Shown here: one piece after another, positions 44,344 to 54,339 of the stretch
How the letters are laid out: every line of letters begins with the position of its first letter
Numbering within the stretch: position 1 is the stretch's first letter
Assembly: GCF_015624425.1 (NCBI RefSeq)
Contig: NZ_CP049919.1
Coordinates: 744,001 to 808,000 of the forward strand
Direction of reading: 5' to 3'
DNA: 64,000 nt
Source: Roseateles sp. DAIF2
GTDB taxonomy: Bacteria > Pseudomonadota > Gammaproteobacteria > Burkholderiales > Burkholderiaceae_C
Notes under the pieces: generated by a model
The model's input: the letters and a program-made list of their open reading frames with translations, nothing else
Databases searched by the model: none
Told to the model about the DNA's origin: nothing
Made by a program: the position numbers and the translations under genes

Positions 44344-44427
44344 ATGTTCATCACGCGCAAGCACATCAAGGGGTCGAATGACCGGGGAGCCTGGCCCTGG
44401 CGTCGCCCGCACGACTTCGCTCTCTGA
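44344..44427 (+). CDS. trpL: trp operon leader peptide
   Basis: 27-aa frame MFITRKHIKGSNDRGAWPWR... ending with TGA at 44425. Trp codons 17 (44392-44394) and 19 (44398-44400) form a Trp-Pro-Trp control sequence 155 bp before... the end of the leader region of trpE, the arrangement used to sense tryptophan by ribosome stalling. An extended -10 box TGCTACACT ends at 44333, so transcription would start around 44340, only a few bases before the ATG. That makes the peptide nearly leaderless, as with the leaderless rhizobial trpL. Assignment is from position and codon content. Confidence 0.68.
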   Translation: MFITRKHIKGSNDRGAWPWRRPHDFAL

Positions 44428-44581
44428 AGCCGCTTGACCTTGCCTGCCGCCCCGGACTCCTCGTCCGAGGGGCCTCACAATCCGACCGTTGATCGATCCC
44501 CCGAGGGATGGCCGCAGTCAAGCGACCTGACATCCGGCGTGCGCGCGTCCGCGCGGCGCCACGTTTCAAAGGTTTGACGAC
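44428..44581 (+). promoter_or_regulatory. trp leader / possible attenuator region
   Basis: The whole interval 44199-44581 before trpE holds only the leader peptide and this structured region. GCCCCGGAC (44449-44457) can pair with GTCCGAGGGGC (44463-44473) with a 2-nt bulge, and TCCC/GGGA pairs form a second hairpin near 44496-44508. Overlapping CCTC/GAGG complements allow alternative folds. No clear T-run follows, so if attenuation occurs it may rely on Rho or on a weak terminator. Confidence 0.4.
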
Positions 44582-46066
44582 GTGATCACCGAACTGGAAT
44601 TCCAAAGCCTGGCCGCCCAGGGCTACAACCGCATCCCGCTGATCAGCGAGGCGTTTGCCGATCTCGAGACCCCGCTCTCGCTCTACCTGAAGCTCTGCGC
44701 CGCCTCCGGCCAGGGGCGCCACAGCTTCCTGCTGGAATCGGTGGTCGGCGGCGAGCGCTTCGGCCGCTATTCCTTCATCGGCCTGCCGGCCCGCACCGTG
44801 CTGAAGAGCCGCGGCTTCGTCACCGAGGTGCAGCGCGACGGCGCGGTGGTCGAGACGCATGAGGGCAACCCGCTCGACTTCATCGCGGCCTACCAGCAGC
44901 GCTTCAAGGTCGCGCTGCGCCCCGGCATGCCGCGTTTCTGCGGCGGCCTGGCCGGCTACTTCGGCTACGACGCGGTGCGCTACATCGAGCCGCGCCTGGC
45001 CAAGACCGAGAAGAGCGGCGGCCTGGACACGCCCGATCTGATGCTGCTGCAATGCGAGGAGCTGGCGGTGATCGACAACCTGTCGGGCCGGCTCTACCTG
45101 ATCGTCTATGCCGACCCGACCCAGCCCGAGGCCTATTTCCGCGGCAAGAAGCGCCTGACCGAGCTGCGCGACAAGCTCAGCTACTCGGTCAGCGCGCCGC
45201 AGGTGAAGCGCGGCCAGGCCCATCCGGTGCACCGCGAGTTCGCCAAGGCCGACTACCTGGACGCGGTGCTGAAGGCCAAGGAGTACATCGCGGCCGGCGA
45301 CCTGATGCAGGTGCAGGTGGGCCAGCGCCTGAGCAAGCGCTATACCGAGTCGCCGCTGAGCCTGTACCGCGCGCTGCGCTCGCTGAACCCCAGCCCCTAT
45401 ATGTACTTCTACGACATGGGCGAGTTCCAGATCGTCGGCGCCTCGCCCGAGATCCTGGTGCGCCAGGAGCAGGTGGGGCCGGGCCGCAAGGTCACGATCC
45501 GCCCGCTGGCCGGCACCCGGCCGCGCGGCGCGACGCCGGAGCTGGACCTGGCGTTGGAGGCCGAGCTGAAGGCCGATCCGAAGGAGCGCGCCGAGCATCT
45601 GATGCTGATCGACCTGGCGCGCAACGACATCGGCCGCATCGCCGAGACCGGCTCGGTCAAGGTGACCGACGCCTTCGTCGTCGAGCGCTATTCACACGTG
45701 ATGCATATCGTCAGCAATGTCGAGGGCACCCTGCGCGAGGGCATGAGCAGCCTCGACGTGCTGCGCGCCACCTTCCCGGCCGGCACCCTGACCGGGGCGC
45801 CCAAGGTCCGTGCGATGGAGCTGATCGACGAGCTGGAGCCGGTCAAGCGCGGCATCTACGGCGGCGCCTGCGGCTATCTGAGCTTCGCCGGCGACATGGA
45901 CCTGGCGATCGCGATCCGCACCGGCATCGTGCAGGACCAGACCCTGTATGTGCAGGCGGCGGCCGGCGTCGTGGCCGATTCGGTGCCGGAGCTGGAATGG
46001 AAGGAAACCGAGGCCAAGGCCCGTGCCTTGATCCGTGCTGCTGAGTTGGTGGAAGAGGGGTTCTGA
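44582..46066 (+). CDS. trpE: Anthranilate synthase component I
   Basis: 494-aa chorismate-using subunit of anthranilate synthase, the first step of tryptophan synthesis. The N-terminal feedback region contains [18 protein letters not shown] (the LLES element contributes to Trp binding). The catalytic domain has [32 protein letters not shown] and [19 protein letters not shown]. Translation starts at GTG 44582. Preceded by the trp leader, followed by trpG after 1 bp. Confidence 0.95.
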   Translation: MITELEFQSLAAQGYNRIPLISEAFADLETPLSLYLKLCAASGQGRHSFLLESVVGGERFGRYSFIGLPARTVLKSRGFVTEVQRDGAVVETHEGNPLDFIAAYQQRFKVALRPGMPRFCGGLAGYFGYDAVRYIEPRLAKTEKSGGLDTPDLMLLQCEELAVIDNLSGRLYLIVYADPTQPEAYFRGKKRLTELRDKLSYSVSAPQVKRGQAHPVHREFAKADYLDAVLKAKEYIAAGDLMQVQVGQRLSKRYTESPLSLYRALRSLNPSPYMYFYDMGEFQIVGASPEILVRQEQVGPGRKVTIRPLAGTRPRGATPELDLALEAELKADPKERAEHLMLIDLARNDIGRIAETGSVKVTDAFVVERYSHVMHIVSNVEGTLREGMSSLDVLRATFPAGTLTGAPKVRAMELIDELEPVKRGIYGGACGYLSFAGDMDLAIAIRTGIVQDQTLYVQAAAGVVADSVPELEWKETEAKARALIRAAELVEEGF

Positions 46067-46067
46067 C

Positions 46068-46652
46068 ATGCTGCTGATGATCGACAACTACGACAGCTTC
46101 ACCTTCAACCTGGTGCAGTACTTCGGCGAGCTGGGCGCGGACGTGAAGGTCCTGCGCAACGACGAGATCACGGTCGACGAGATCGGCGCGCTGAAGCCCG
46201 ACCACCTGGTGTTCTCGCCCGGCCCCTGCACGCCGGCCGAGGCCGGCATCTGCGTCGAGGCGATCCGCGCCTTCCAGGGCCGGCTGCCGATCCTGGGCGT
46301 CTGCCTGGGGCACCAGAGCATCGGCGCGGCGCTGGGCGGCAGGATCGTGCGCGCCCAGCACCAGATGCATGGCAAGGCCAGCACGATCAGCACCGACGGC
46401 AAGGGCGTGTTCAAGGCCCTGCCCAAGGACTTCAGCGTGATCCGCTACCACTCGCTGGTGATCGAGGAGGCCACGATGCCGCAGGTGCTGGAGATCAGCG
46501 CGCGCAGCGAGGACGGCGAGATCATGGGCGTGCGCCACCGCGAACTGGCCGGCACGGCCACGCCGCTGGAGGGCGTGCAGTTCCATCCGGAATCCATCCT
46601 GTCCGAGCATGGCCACGCGATGCTCAAGAACTTCCTGGAGCGAGTGCTATGA
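46068..46652 (+). CDS. trpG: Anthranilate synthase component II (glutamine amidotransferase)
   Basis: 194-aa class I amidotransferase supplying ammonia to TrpE. Begins [19 protein letters not shown]. The nucleophile Cys is in [10 protein letters not shown], and the His-Glu pair is in [16 protein letters not shown] precedes the ATG. The stop overlaps the start of the threonine aldolase gene (ATGA). Confidence 0.95.
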   Translation: MLLMIDNYDSFTFNLVQYFGELGADVKVLRNDEITVDEIGALKPDHLVFSPGPCTPAEAGICVEAIRAFQGRLPILGVCLGHQSIGAALGGRIVRAQHQMHGKASTISTDGKGVFKALPKDFSVIRYHSLVIEEATMPQVLEISARSEDGEIMGVRHRELAGTATPLEGVQFHPESILSEHGHAMLKNFLERVL

Positions 46653-47728
46653 GTCCTGTTGTCGATCTGCGCAGCGACACCGTCACCCGGCCCACGCCGG
46701 CCATGCGCGAGGCGATGGCCCGTGCCGAGGTGGGCGACGATGTGTTCGGCGACGACCCGACCGTGCTGGCCCTGCAGGCCCGCATGGCCGCGCTGACCGG
46801 CAAGGAGGCGGCCCTGTTCATGCCCTCGGGCACGCAGAGCAATCTCTGCGCGATGCTGGCCCATTGCGAGCGCGGCGACGAGTACATCGTCGGCCAGCTG
46901 GCCCATACCTACCGCTACGAGGGCGGCGGTGCGGCGGTGCTCGGCAGCATCCAGCCCCAGCCCCTGAGCCAGGATGCGCATGGGCGGATGGACCTGGCCG
47001 ACATCGCGGCGGCCATCAAGCCGAACGATCCGCACTTTGCGCGCAGCCGCCTGCTGTGCCTGGAGAACACCTGGAACGGCCAGGTCATGCCGCACGACTA
47101 TCTGGCCGAGGCCACGGCCCTGGTGCGGCGTCATGGCCTGAGCTGCCATCTGGACGGGGCGCGGGTGTTCAACGCGGCGGTCGCGGATGCGGGCGAGGGG
47201 GGCGATGTCTTCGCCGCGCTGGCACGCATCACCGCCTATTTCGACAGCGTCTCGGTCTGCTTCAGCAAGGGCCTGGGTGCGCCGGTGGGCTCGATGCTGT
47301 GCGGCTCGGCCGACTTGATCGCGCGGGCGATGCGGGTGCGCAAGATGGTCGGCGGCGGCATGCGCCAGGTCGGCCTGCTGGCGGCCGCGGCCGACCATGC
47401 GCTGGACCACCATGTGCAGCGTCTGCGCGAGGACCATGCGCTGGCCGCCGGCCTGGCCGAGGGCCTCGCCGGCATCGCCGGCCTGACGGTGCGCCCGGTC
47501 GATACCAATATCGTCTTCGTCGACGTGGCGGACGGCCGCGGCCCCGATCTGCTGGCCCATCTGAAGGCGCAGGGCATCCTGGCCACGGGCCTGATCGGCC
47601 TGCGCTTCGTCACGCATCTGGATGTCGATGCGGCGGGCATCGCGCGCACCGTGGCCGCCGTGCGCGAGTTCTTCGCGACGGCCGGCGCCCCGGCGGCCGC
47701 GGCCGGCCGCCCGGCAGGTCCCTACTGA
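46649..47728 (+). CDS. ltaE: Low-specificity L-threonine aldolase, inside the trp operon
   Basis: 359-aa PLP enzyme cleaving L-threonine / L-allo-threonine to glycine and acetaldehyde. Family motifs: [29 protein letters not shown] and the PLP lysine in [15 protein letters not shown] (Lys207). The start overlaps the trpG stop by 4 bp and the stop lies 23 bp before trpD, so it is transcribed within the trp operon. No direct role in tryptophan synthesis is known. The last residues (about 345-359) form an Ala/Pro-rich extension. Confidence 0.9.
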   Translation: MSPVVDLRSDTVTRPTPAMREAMARAEVGDDVFGDDPTVLALQARMAALTGKEAALFMPSGTQSNLCAMLAHCERGDEYIVGQLAHTYRYEGGGAAVLGSIQPQPLSQDAHGRMDLADIAAAIKPNDPHFARSRLLCLENTWNGQVMPHDYLAEATALVRRHGLSCHLDGARVFNAAVADAGEGGDVFAALARITAYFDSVSVCFSKGLGAPVGSMLCGSADLIARAMRVRKMVGGGMRQVGLLAAAADHALDHHVQRLREDHALAAGLAEGLAGIAGLTVRPVDTNIVFVDVADGRGPDLLAHLKAQGILATGLIGLRFVTHLDVDAAGIARTVAAVREFFATAGAPAAAAGRPAGPY

Positions 47729-47751
47729 CTGGATTTCGCAGGAGCTACAGC

Positions 47752-48789
47752 ATGCCCATTACCGACAACGAAGCCCTGACCCGCGTCATCGAGCACCGCG
47801 AGATATTCCACGACGAGATGCTGGCCCTGATGCGCCGCATCATGGGCGGCGAGATGTCGCCGGTGATCGCCTCGGCGCTGCTGATCGGCCTGCGCGTCAA
47901 GAAGGAGACCATCGGCGAGATCACCGCCGCGGCCCAGGTGATGCGCGAGCTGGCCAACAAGGTGCCGGTGGCACCTAGCCCGCATCTGGTCGACGTGGTC
48001 GGCACCGGCGGCGACGGCGCGCACACCTTCAACATCAGCACCTGCTCGATGTTCGTGGCCGCCGCGGCCGGCGCCCAGGTGGCCAAGCATGGCAACCGCA
48101 GCGTCTCCAGCAAGACCGGCAGCGCCGACGCGCTGGAGGCCCTGGGCGCCAACATCATGCTGACGCCGGCCCAGGTGGCGCAGAGCATCCGCCAGACCGG
48201 CATCGGCTTCATGTTCGCGCCGAATCACCATCCGGCGATGAAGAACATCGCCCCGGTGCGCAAGGAGCTGGGCGTGCGCACCATCTTCAACATCCTGGGC
48301 CCGCTGACCAATCCGGCCGACGCCAAGAACATCCTGATGGGCGTGTTCCACCCCGACCTGGTCGGCATCCAGGTGCGCGTGATGCAGCGCCTGGGCGCGG
48401 AGCACGCGGTGGTGGTCTACGGCAAGGACGGCATGGACGAGATCTCGCTGGGCGCGGCCACCCTGGTCGGCGAGCTGAAGAACGGCGAGGTGCGCGAGTA
48501 CGAGATCCATCCGGAGGACTTCGGTCTGGCGATGGCCAGCAACCGCAGCCTGAAGGTCGCCGGCCCGCAGGAATCCAAGGTGATGCTGCTCGGCGCGCTG
48601 GCCAACGAGCCCGGCCCGGCGCGCGACATCGTGCTGCTGAACGCCGGCGCGACGCTCTACGCGGCCAATGTGGTCGATTCGATCGCGGCCGGCATCGCCA
48701 AGGCGCGCGAGGCGATCGCCAGCGGCGCGGCGCGCGCCAAGCTGGACCAGTTCGTCGCCGCCACGCAGGCGCTGGGCCAGGGAGCCTGA
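47752..48789 (+). CDS. trpD: Anthranilate phosphoribosyltransferase
   Basis: 345-aa enzyme joining anthranilate to phosphoribosyl pyrophosphate. The PRPP-binding loop [16 protein letters not shown], the [20 protein letters not shown] segment and the [20 protein letters not shown] motif are all intact. AGGAG lies about 8 nt before the ATG. The 2-bp gap to trpC supports coupling. Confidence 0.96.
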   Translation: MPITDNEALTRVIEHREIFHDEMLALMRRIMGGEMSPVIASALLIGLRVKKETIGEITAAAQVMRELANKVPVAPSPHLVDVVGTGGDGAHTFNISTCSMFVAAAAGAQVAKHGNRSVSSKTGSADALEALGANIMLTPAQVAQSIRQTGIGFMFAPNHHPAMKNIAPVRKELGVRTIFNILGPLTNPADAKNILMGVFHPDLVGIQVRVMQRLGAEHAVVVYGKDGMDEISLGAATLVGELKNGEVREYEIHPEDFGLAMASNRSLKVAGPQESKVMLLGALANEPGPARDIVLLNAGATLYAANVVDSIAAGIAKAREAIASGAARAKLDQFVAATQALGQGA

Positions 48790-48791
48790 CG

Positions 48792-49583
48792 ATGGACGAC
48801 ATCCTGAAGCGCATCGTCGCGGTCAAGCATGAGGAGATCAAGGCGGCGCGCACCAAGCGGCCGCTGGCGAGCCTGCGCGCGGACGCTGAGAGTGATCGCG
48901 TCACGCGTGGGTTTGAAAAAGCCTTGCGCGCCAAGATCGCCTCCGGCGCCAGCGGCGTGATCGCCGAGATTAAAAAAGCCAGCCCCAGCAAGGGCGTGAT
49001 CCGCGCCGACTTCCGCCCGGCCGAGATCGCGCAGAGCTACGAGCGCCATGGCGCGGCCTGCCTGTCGGTGCTGACCGACGAGCAGTTCTTCCAGGGTTCG
49101 GCCGACTATCTGCGCCAGGCCCGTGCCGCGGTCGCGTTGCCGGTGCTGCGCAAGGACTTCATGGTCGACGAGTACCAGGTCTTCGAGGCGCGCGCGATGG
49201 GGGCCGACTGCATCCTGTTGATCGCCGCCTGCCTGGACGACGCGCAGATGGCCGACCTGGAGGCCTGCGCGCTGAGCCTGAACCTGGACGTGCTGGTCGA
49301 GGTGCATGACGGCAAGGAGCTGGATCGCGCGTTGCGTCTGCAAACGCCGCTGGTCGGCATCAACAACCGCAATCTGCGGACCTTCGACGTGACCCTGGAC
49401 ACGACCCTGGGCCTCTTGAAGCATGTGCCGGCGGACCGCCTGCTGGTGACCGAGAGCGGCATCCTGGCGCCGGCCGATGTGCAGCTGATGCGCGCGGCGC
49501 AGGTCCACGCCTTCCTGGTCGGCGAGGCTTTTATGCGCGCGCCCGATCCGGGTCAGGCGCTGGCGGCGCTGTTCTCCGCATGA
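48792..49583 (+). CDS. trpC: Indole-3-glycerol phosphate synthase
   Basis: 263-aa TIM barrel catalysing ring closure to indole-3-glycerol phosphate. Motifs: [51 protein letters not shown] and VTESGI, holding the catalytic Lys and Glu residues. It is a monofunctional enzyme (no trpF fusion). The stop overlaps ung by 4 bp. Confidence 0.96.
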   Translation: MDDILKRIVAVKHEEIKAARTKRPLASLRADAESDRVTRGFEKALRAKIASGASGVIAEIKKASPSKGVIRADFRPAEIAQSYERHGAACLSVLTDEQFFQGSADYLRQARAAVALPVLRKDFMVDEYQVFEARAMGADCILLIAACLDDAQMADLEACALSLNLDVLVEVHDGKELDRALRLQTPLVGINNRNLRTFDVTLDTTLGLLKHVPADRLLVTESGILAPADVQLMRAAQVHAFLVGEAFMRAPDPGQALAALFSA

Positions 49584-50266
49584 GTGCTTGGCAGGATGTC
49601 GTCGAGGGCTGGCGCGCCACGCCCGCGGGGCAGGCCCTCGAGGCCTTCGTGGCCCAGCGCCGCGCGGCCGGTGCGCTGGTCTATCCGCCCGAGCCCTATC
49701 GCGCGCTGGCGCTGACGCCGCTAGCCGCGGTCAAGGTCGTGATCCTGGGCCAGGATCCCTACCATGGTCCGGGCCAGGCCGAGGGGCTGGCCTTCTCGGT
49801 GCCGCCGAGCCTGAAGAAGCTGCCGCCCAGCCTGCGCAATATCTTCAAGGAGCTGCAGCGCGACCTGGGCCAGACACCGCCGGCCAACGGCCATCTGGGC
49901 GCCTGGGCGCGGCGCGGCGTGCTGCTGCTGAACACCAGCCTGACGGTCGAGGACGGCGCGCCGGCCAGCCATGCCAAGTTCCAGAAGGGCGGCGGCTGGG
50001 AAGCGCTGACCGACGCGCTGATCGCGCGCGCCGCGGCCGATCCGGCGCCCAAGGTCTTCATGCTGTGGGGCGCGCATGCGCAGGCCAAGCAGGCGCTGAT
50101 CGAGGCCGCCGGCACCGGCCATCTGTTGCTGCAGGCGAACCATCCGTCACCGCTTTCGGCGACAAGGCCGCCGCTGCCCTTCATCGGCTGCGGCCATTTC
50201 TCGCGCGCCGCCGCCTGGCTGGCCGAGCGGGGCCGGCCGATCGACTGGGCTCTCGGCGGGGATTGA
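49580..50266 (+). CDS. ung: Uracil-DNA glycosylase
   Basis: 228-aa family-1 UDG removing uracil from DNA. The water-activating loop [15 protein letters not shown] holds the catalytic Asp, and the Leu-intercalation loop is [24 protein letters not shown] is also conserved. It is the last gene of the trp unit, coupled to trpC by an ATGA overlap, an arrangement common in this order. Confidence 0.96.
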   Translation: MSAWQDVVEGWRATPAGQALEAFVAQRRAAGALVYPPEPYRALALTPLAAVKVVILGQDPYHGPGQAEGLAFSVPPSLKKLPPSLRNIFKELQRDLGQTPPANGHLGAWARRGVLLLNTSLTVEDGAPASHAKFQKGGGWEALTDALIARAAADPAPKVFMLWGAHAQAKQALIEAAGTGHLLLQANHPSPLSATRPPLPFIGCGHFSRAAAWLAERGRPIDWALGGD

Positions 50267-50284
50267 GGCGCCGGCTGGTGCCTT

Positions 50285-50399
50285 ATTGGTATTAACCCGG
50301 AAAGCAGACCAGAACGCCGTCTTTACGCGCCGTCTCATCGTCATACCGTTGAATACCAATTGACGCTTGCGCGTTTCTGGTACTAGACTGGTATTAAAT
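50285..50399 (+). promoter_or_regulatory. nag cluster promoter with repeated TGGTATT sites
   Basis: A sigma70-like promoter reads TTGACG (50360-50365), 18-bp spacer, TAGACT (50384-50389), placing the transcript start only a few bases before the kinase ATG at 50400. Related sites surround it: ATTGGTATTAA (50285-50295), inverse GAATACCAATTG (50351-50362, overlapping the -35) and ACTGGTATTAA (50387-50397, overlapping the -10 and start). This is the expected placement for repressor operators; the GntR protein encoded two genes away is the likely binder. Confidence 0.6.
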
Positions 50400-51329
50400 A
50401 TGAGTACGGTCTCTGCCCGCGCTGCTGCGCCTTCGCATTCTGCCAACAAATCCATCCGTTTCCTGATCGGTGTGGACGGGGGCGGCACCGGCACGCGCCT
50501 GCGCCTGTCGGACCGCCAGGGGCGCCCGCTCGGCGTCGGCGAGGCCGGCCCCTCGGCGCTCGGTCAGGGCGTCGAGCAGGCCTGGCGCCATGTGCAGCAG
50601 GCCTGCGTGGCGGCCTGCTCGCAGGCCGGCCTGGAGGCGCTGGACCTGTCGGAATGCGCGATCGGTCTGGGCCTGTCGGGCGCCACCATCGTCGAGCAGG
50701 CGCAGGCCTTCCTGAATCTGCAGCCCGGCTATGCCCAGGTGCTGCTGGACAACGACGGCTTCACGACCGTGCTGGGCGCCCATGGCGGCAAACCCGGCGC
50801 GGTGGTGGCCTCGGGCACCGGCGCGGTCGGCGAGGCGCTGCGCGAGGACGGCGGCCGCGTGCTGGTCAGCGGCTGGGGCTGGGTTACCGGTGACGAGGGC
50901 AGCGGCGCCTGGCTGGGCATCAAGGCGATGCGCCATGCCCAGCAGGCGATGGACGGCCGCGTCGCGGCCGGCGCGCTGGCCCGTGCGGTCTGGGCCGAGA
51001 CCGGCCCCGAGCGCGACCAGCTGGCGGCCTGGGTTGCAACGGCCGGCCAGCATGCCTATGCGGGCCTGGCGCCGCTGGTGTTCGAGGTGGCCGCGCAGGA
51101 CGCGGTGGCCCAGGGCTTCGTCGACGAGGCGGCGGCCGAGCTGGAGAAGCTGGCCCACGCGCTGGACCCGTCGGGCCGCCTGCCGCTGGCGCTGTGCGGC
51201 AGCGTCGCGCGCCGGCTGGCGGGACATTTCTCAGGCACCATTCGAGCCCGTTGCGTCGAGCCGCAAGGCGATTCGGCGGACGGCGCGCTGCTGATGATCG
51301 GCCGCGCACTCACCGAGATGGGACTCTGA
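50400..51329 (+). CDS. nagK: BadF/BadG/BcrA/BcrD-type ATPase, probable N-acetylglucosamine kinase
   Basis: 309-aa ASKHA-fold kinase. The phosphate-1 motif is FLIGVDGGGTGTRLRLS, phosphate-2 VVASGTGAVGEAL, and ATP-binding glycine segments follow near GWGWVTGDEGSGAW. In this context, next to nagA, nagB-II and a GntR regulator, it most likely phosphorylates GlcNAc or glucosamine. Start at 50400; an upstream in-frame ATG (50367) lies inside the promoter. The stop overlaps the regulator start (TGATG). Confidence 0.82.
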   Translation: MSTVSARAAAPSHSANKSIRFLIGVDGGGTGTRLRLSDRQGRPLGVGEAGPSALGQGVEQAWRHVQQACVAACSQAGLEALDLSECAIGLGLSGATIVEQAQAFLNLQPGYAQVLLDNDGFTTVLGAHGGKPGAVVASGTGAVGEALREDGGRVLVSGWGWVTGDEGSGAWLGIKAMRHAQQAMDGRVAAGALARAVWAETGPERDQLAAWVATAGQHAYAGLAPLVFEVAAQDAVAQGFVDEAAAELEKLAHALDPSGRLPLALCGSVARRLAGHFSGTIRARCVEPQGDSADGALLMIGRALTEMGL

Positions 51330-52087
51330 TGACCGCTACCGCTGCCTCCACCAAGCTGCCTTTCCAATTCAAGCCCGACGCCCAGGCGGCGTCGCCGCTG
51401 TACATGCAACTGGCCCACAAGCTGGCCCAGGCGATCCGCGACGGCCACTACCATGCCGACGAGGCCTTGCCCTCGGAGCGCGTGCTGTCGGAGGCGCTGG
51501 ATCTGTCGCGCGTCACAGCGCGCAAGGCGATCGACCGGCTGGTGGAGCAGGGCCTGATCATCCGCAAGCGCGGTTCGGGCAACTACATCGCGCCGAAGCT
51601 GGAGCAGCCGCTGTCGCGCCTGACCAGCTTCTCGGAGGAGCTGCATCAGCGCGGCTTCAAGCCCGGCTCGAAATGGCTGACGCGCGGCTTCAGCCTGGCC
51701 GCGCCGGATGAGCAGCTGAGCCTGGGCCTGACCACCGGCGCGCGCGTCGCGCGGCTGGAGCGCCTGCGCCTGGCCGATGCGGTGGTGATGGCCTACGAGG
51801 TCAGCGTGCTGCCCGAGGCGGTGCTGCCGGATCCGCAGGCGGTGGACTCCTCGCTGTATGCCCACCTCGCCAAGCAGGGCGGCGCGCCGGTGCGCGCGCT
51901 GCAGCATATCCGCGCGATCAATGCCGAGCCCAAGCTGGCCTCCCTGCTGGAGGTGCCGGTGGGCCAGGCGGTGCTGTTCATCACGCGGGTGGGTTTTCTG
52001 GAGTCGGGTCAGGCCGTCGAGCTGACCCATTCGTATTGCCGCAGCGACTACTACGACTTCGTCGCCGAGATGCGGCGCGAGGGCTAG
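51329..52087 (+). CDS. GntR family (HutC subfamily) regulator of the nag genes
   Basis: 252 aa. Winged HTH (about residues 22-90, ALPSERVLSEALDLSRVTARKAIDRLVEQG) followed by a UTRA effector domain (about 110-248). HutC-type regulators next to nagA (NagR, NagQ, DasR, YvoA) sense GlcNAc-6-P or GlcN-6-P. It is encoded as the second gene of the cluster it probably represses, so it is likely autoregulated through the TGGTATT sites. Confidence 0.9.
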   Translation: MTATAASTKLPFQFKPDAQAASPLYMQLAHKLAQAIRDGHYHADEALPSERVLSEALDLSRVTARKAIDRLVEQGLIIRKRGSGNYIAPKLEQPLSRLTSFSEELHQRGFKPGSKWLTRGFSLAAPDEQLSLGLTTGARVARLERLRLADAVVMAYEVSVLPEAVLPDPQAVDSSLYAHLAKQGGAPVRALQHIRAINAEPKLASLLEVPVGQAVLFITRVGFLESGQAVELTHSYCRSDYYDFVAEMRREG

Positions 52088-52109
52088 ACGGGCCGAACAC
52101 GGGACAGGG

Positions 52110-53252
52110 ATGACGTTGGTTGTGGTTGAGCAAATCGAGGGCTATGTCCTGACGCCGCAGGGTTTCGTGCGCGGCGTGCTGGAACAGCAGGGGGGACGCA
52201 TCGTCCGCATCAAGGGTGAACCGGTTCCGGAATCCGAGGTCCGCAACGGCCGCGATGTCCTGCCGCTGATCCTGCCCGGCTTCATCGACGTGCATGTGCA
52301 CGGCGGTGCCGGTCGCGACACGATGGAGGGCGGCGACGCCGCGCTGGCGATCGCCCGCATGCATGCGCGCCATGGCACCACCGCGCTGCTGGCCACGACG
52401 ATGACCGCGCCGATGGACGAGATCCGCCAGGCGATGGCCGCCCTGGGCCCGCTGTGCCGCGAGCGCGACCCGCAGGGCGCGCGCGTGCTGGGCGTGCACC
52501 TCGAAGGCCCCTACATCAACCCTGGCAAGCTGGGTGCCCAGCCCGACTTCGCCAAACCGGCCCAGCTGGACGAGATCCGCGCCCTGCATGCGCTGGCGCC
52601 GATCCGCCTGATCACCCTGGCGCCCGAGCTGCCCGGCAATCTGGAGCTGATCACGACCCTGCGCGCGGCGGGCTTTCAGGTGCAGATCGGCCACACGCTG
52701 GGCACCTACGAGGACGGCGTCGCCGCGCTGGAGCATGGCGCCGGCGGCTTCACCCATCTGTTCAACGCGATGACGGGCCTGCACCACCGCGAGCCCGGCA
52801 TGGTCGGCGCGGCGCTGGCGCATGCGCGCTATGCCGAGATCATCCCGGACCTGCTGCATGTGCACCCGGGCGCGATCCGGACCGCGCTGCGCGCGATCCC
52901 CTGCCTGTTCTGCGTCACCGATTCCACCGCGGCGGCCGGCATGCCGGACGGCGAATACCGCCTGGGTCGCCACACGGTGCAGAAATGCATGGGCGGCGTG
53001 CGCCTGCCCGACGGCACCCTGGCCGGCAGCACGCTGACCCTGGACCAGGCGCTGCGCAACCTGGTGGGCCTGGGCCTGGAGATCGAGGAGGCCTCGCGCC
53101 GCGTCTCCACCCATGCGGCGGATTACATGGGCCTGGAAGACCGGGGGCGTCTGGCCATCGGTGCCTGGGCTGATTTCGTGGTGATGGACCGGGACCTGCA
53201 GTTGCAGCGCGTGGTCGTTGAAGGAGAAGAGATTGACCTCGCGAATGCTTGA
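52110..53252 (+). CDS. nagA: N-acetylglucosamine-6-phosphate deacetylase
   Basis: 380-aa amidohydrolase converting GlcNAc-6-P to GlcN-6-P and acetate. Metal and substrate residues: HVHGGAGRD, Glu in GVHLEGPYINP, His in QIGHTLGTYEDG and HLFNAM, catalytic Asp in VTDSTAAAG. AGGGA directly precedes the ATG. The downstream isomerase gene starts inside its 3' end. Confidence 0.95.
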   Translation: MTLVVVEQIEGYVLTPQGFVRGVLEQQGGRIVRIKGEPVPESEVRNGRDVLPLILPGFIDVHVHGGAGRDTMEGGDAALAIARMHARHGTTALLATTMTAPMDEIRQAMAALGPLCRERDPQGARVLGVHLEGPYINPGKLGAQPDFAKPAQLDEIRALHALAPIRLITLAPELPGNLELITTLRAAGFQVQIGHTLGTYEDGVAALEHGAGGFTHLFNAMTGLHHREPGMVGAALAHARYAEIIPDLLHVHPGAIRTALRAIPCLFCVTDSTAAAGMPDGEYRLGRHTVQKCMGGVRLPDGTLAGSTLTLDQALRNLVGLGLEIEEASRRVSTHAADYMGLEDRGRLAIGAWADFVVMDRDLQLQRVVVEGEEIDLANA

Positions 53253-54255
53253 GGAGGCGCTGAGCGCCCCCGCCGCCGTGGCGCGCCAGCTGGCCGCCGA
53301 CCAGAATGCCTATGCCGCCCTCGGCGAGGCGCTGCGCGCCCAGCCGCCCAGCGGCCTGCTGACGATCGCGCGCGGCAGCTCCGACCATGCGGCGCATTAC
53401 ATGGCCTACCTGGTGATGGCGCGCCTGGGCCGCCTGGTCACCTCGCTGCCGATGTCGCTGATCACGCTCTACCAGAGCAAGATCGAGAGCAAGGGCCTGG
53501 TCTCGCTGGCCTTCTCGCAATCCGGCCAGAGCCCGGACCTGGTGGCGCCGACCGAATACTTCAGCAGCCAGGGCGCGCGCACCGTCGCCTTCGTCAACGC
53601 CGCCGGCTCGCCGCTGGCCGCCGCCGCCCAGCATGTGTTCGCGCTGCACGCCGGCCCGGAGCAGAGCGTCGCCGCGACCAAGAGCTACATCGCCCAGCTG
53701 GTGGCCGGCGCCCGCGTGGTCGCCGCCTGGCAGGACGACGAGGACCTGTCCGCCGCGCTGCAGACCCTGCCGCAGGCGCTGGAAGTCGCCGCGCAGCTGC
53801 GCTGGGACGCCGCCGTCGAGGCGCTGAAGGATGCCGACAAGCTGTTCGTGATCGGCCGCGGCACCGGCCTGGCGATCGCGATGGAGGCGGCGCTGAAGTT
53901 CAAGGAGACCTGCGGCATCCAGGCCGAGGCCTTCTCCGGCGCCGAGGTCAAGCATGGCCCGATGGCGCTGGTCGAGGAGGGCTACCCGCTGCTGGTGTTC
54001 GCGCCGCGCGGCCCGGCCCAGGCCGGCCTGATCGCGCTGGCCGAGGAGATGCGCGGCCGCGGTGCGCGCGTGCTGCTGGCCGCGCCCAAGGGCACGCCGG
54101 GCGCCGAGCTGGAACTGGCCACCACCGGCAACGAGGACCTGGATCCGATCGCCGCGGTGCAGAGCTTCTACCCGATGGTCGAGGCCCTGGCGCGCGCGCG
54201 CGGTCTGAACCCCGACCAGCCGCGCCATCTGGCCAAGGTCACCAAGACGCACTGA
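53233..54255 (+). CDS. SIS-domain glucosamine-6-phosphate deaminase (NagB-II type)
   Basis: 340-aa protein with two SIS sugar-isomerase domains (about 40-185 and 205-330), resembling the isomerase half of GlmS without its amidotransferase. Motifs: TIARGSSDHAAHYM, LAFSQSGQSPDLV, SVAATKSYIAQL and FSGAEVKHGPMALV. It should convert GlcN-6-P to fructose-6-P and ammonia, replacing classical NagB. The TTG at 53233 is chosen because AAGGAG lies 7 nt upstream and TSRMLEEAL is the usual family start; ATG 53245 is the alternative. Confidence 0.87.
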   Translation: MTSRMLEEALSAPAAVARQLAADQNAYAALGEALRAQPPSGLLTIARGSSDHAAHYMAYLVMARLGRLVTSLPMSLITLYQSKIESKGLVSLAFSQSGQSPDLVAPTEYFSSQGARTVAFVNAAGSPLAAAAQHVFALHAGPEQSVAATKSYIAQLVAGARVVAAWQDDEDLSAALQTLPQALEVAAQLRWDAAVEALKDADKLFVIGRGTGLAIAMEAALKFKETCGIQAEAFSGAEVKHGPMALVEEGYPLLVFAPRGPAQAGLIALAEEMRGRGARVLLAAPKGTPGAELELATTGNEDLDPIAAVQSFYPMVEALARARGLNPDQPRHLAKVTKTH

Positions 54256-54339
54256 TCGCCATCACCCCACCCACCAGCTTCGCGAAGCGCGGCGCTCGCC
54301 CCGGTTGATCCTGGGCGCGCCGGCGCCACAGGACACCTC

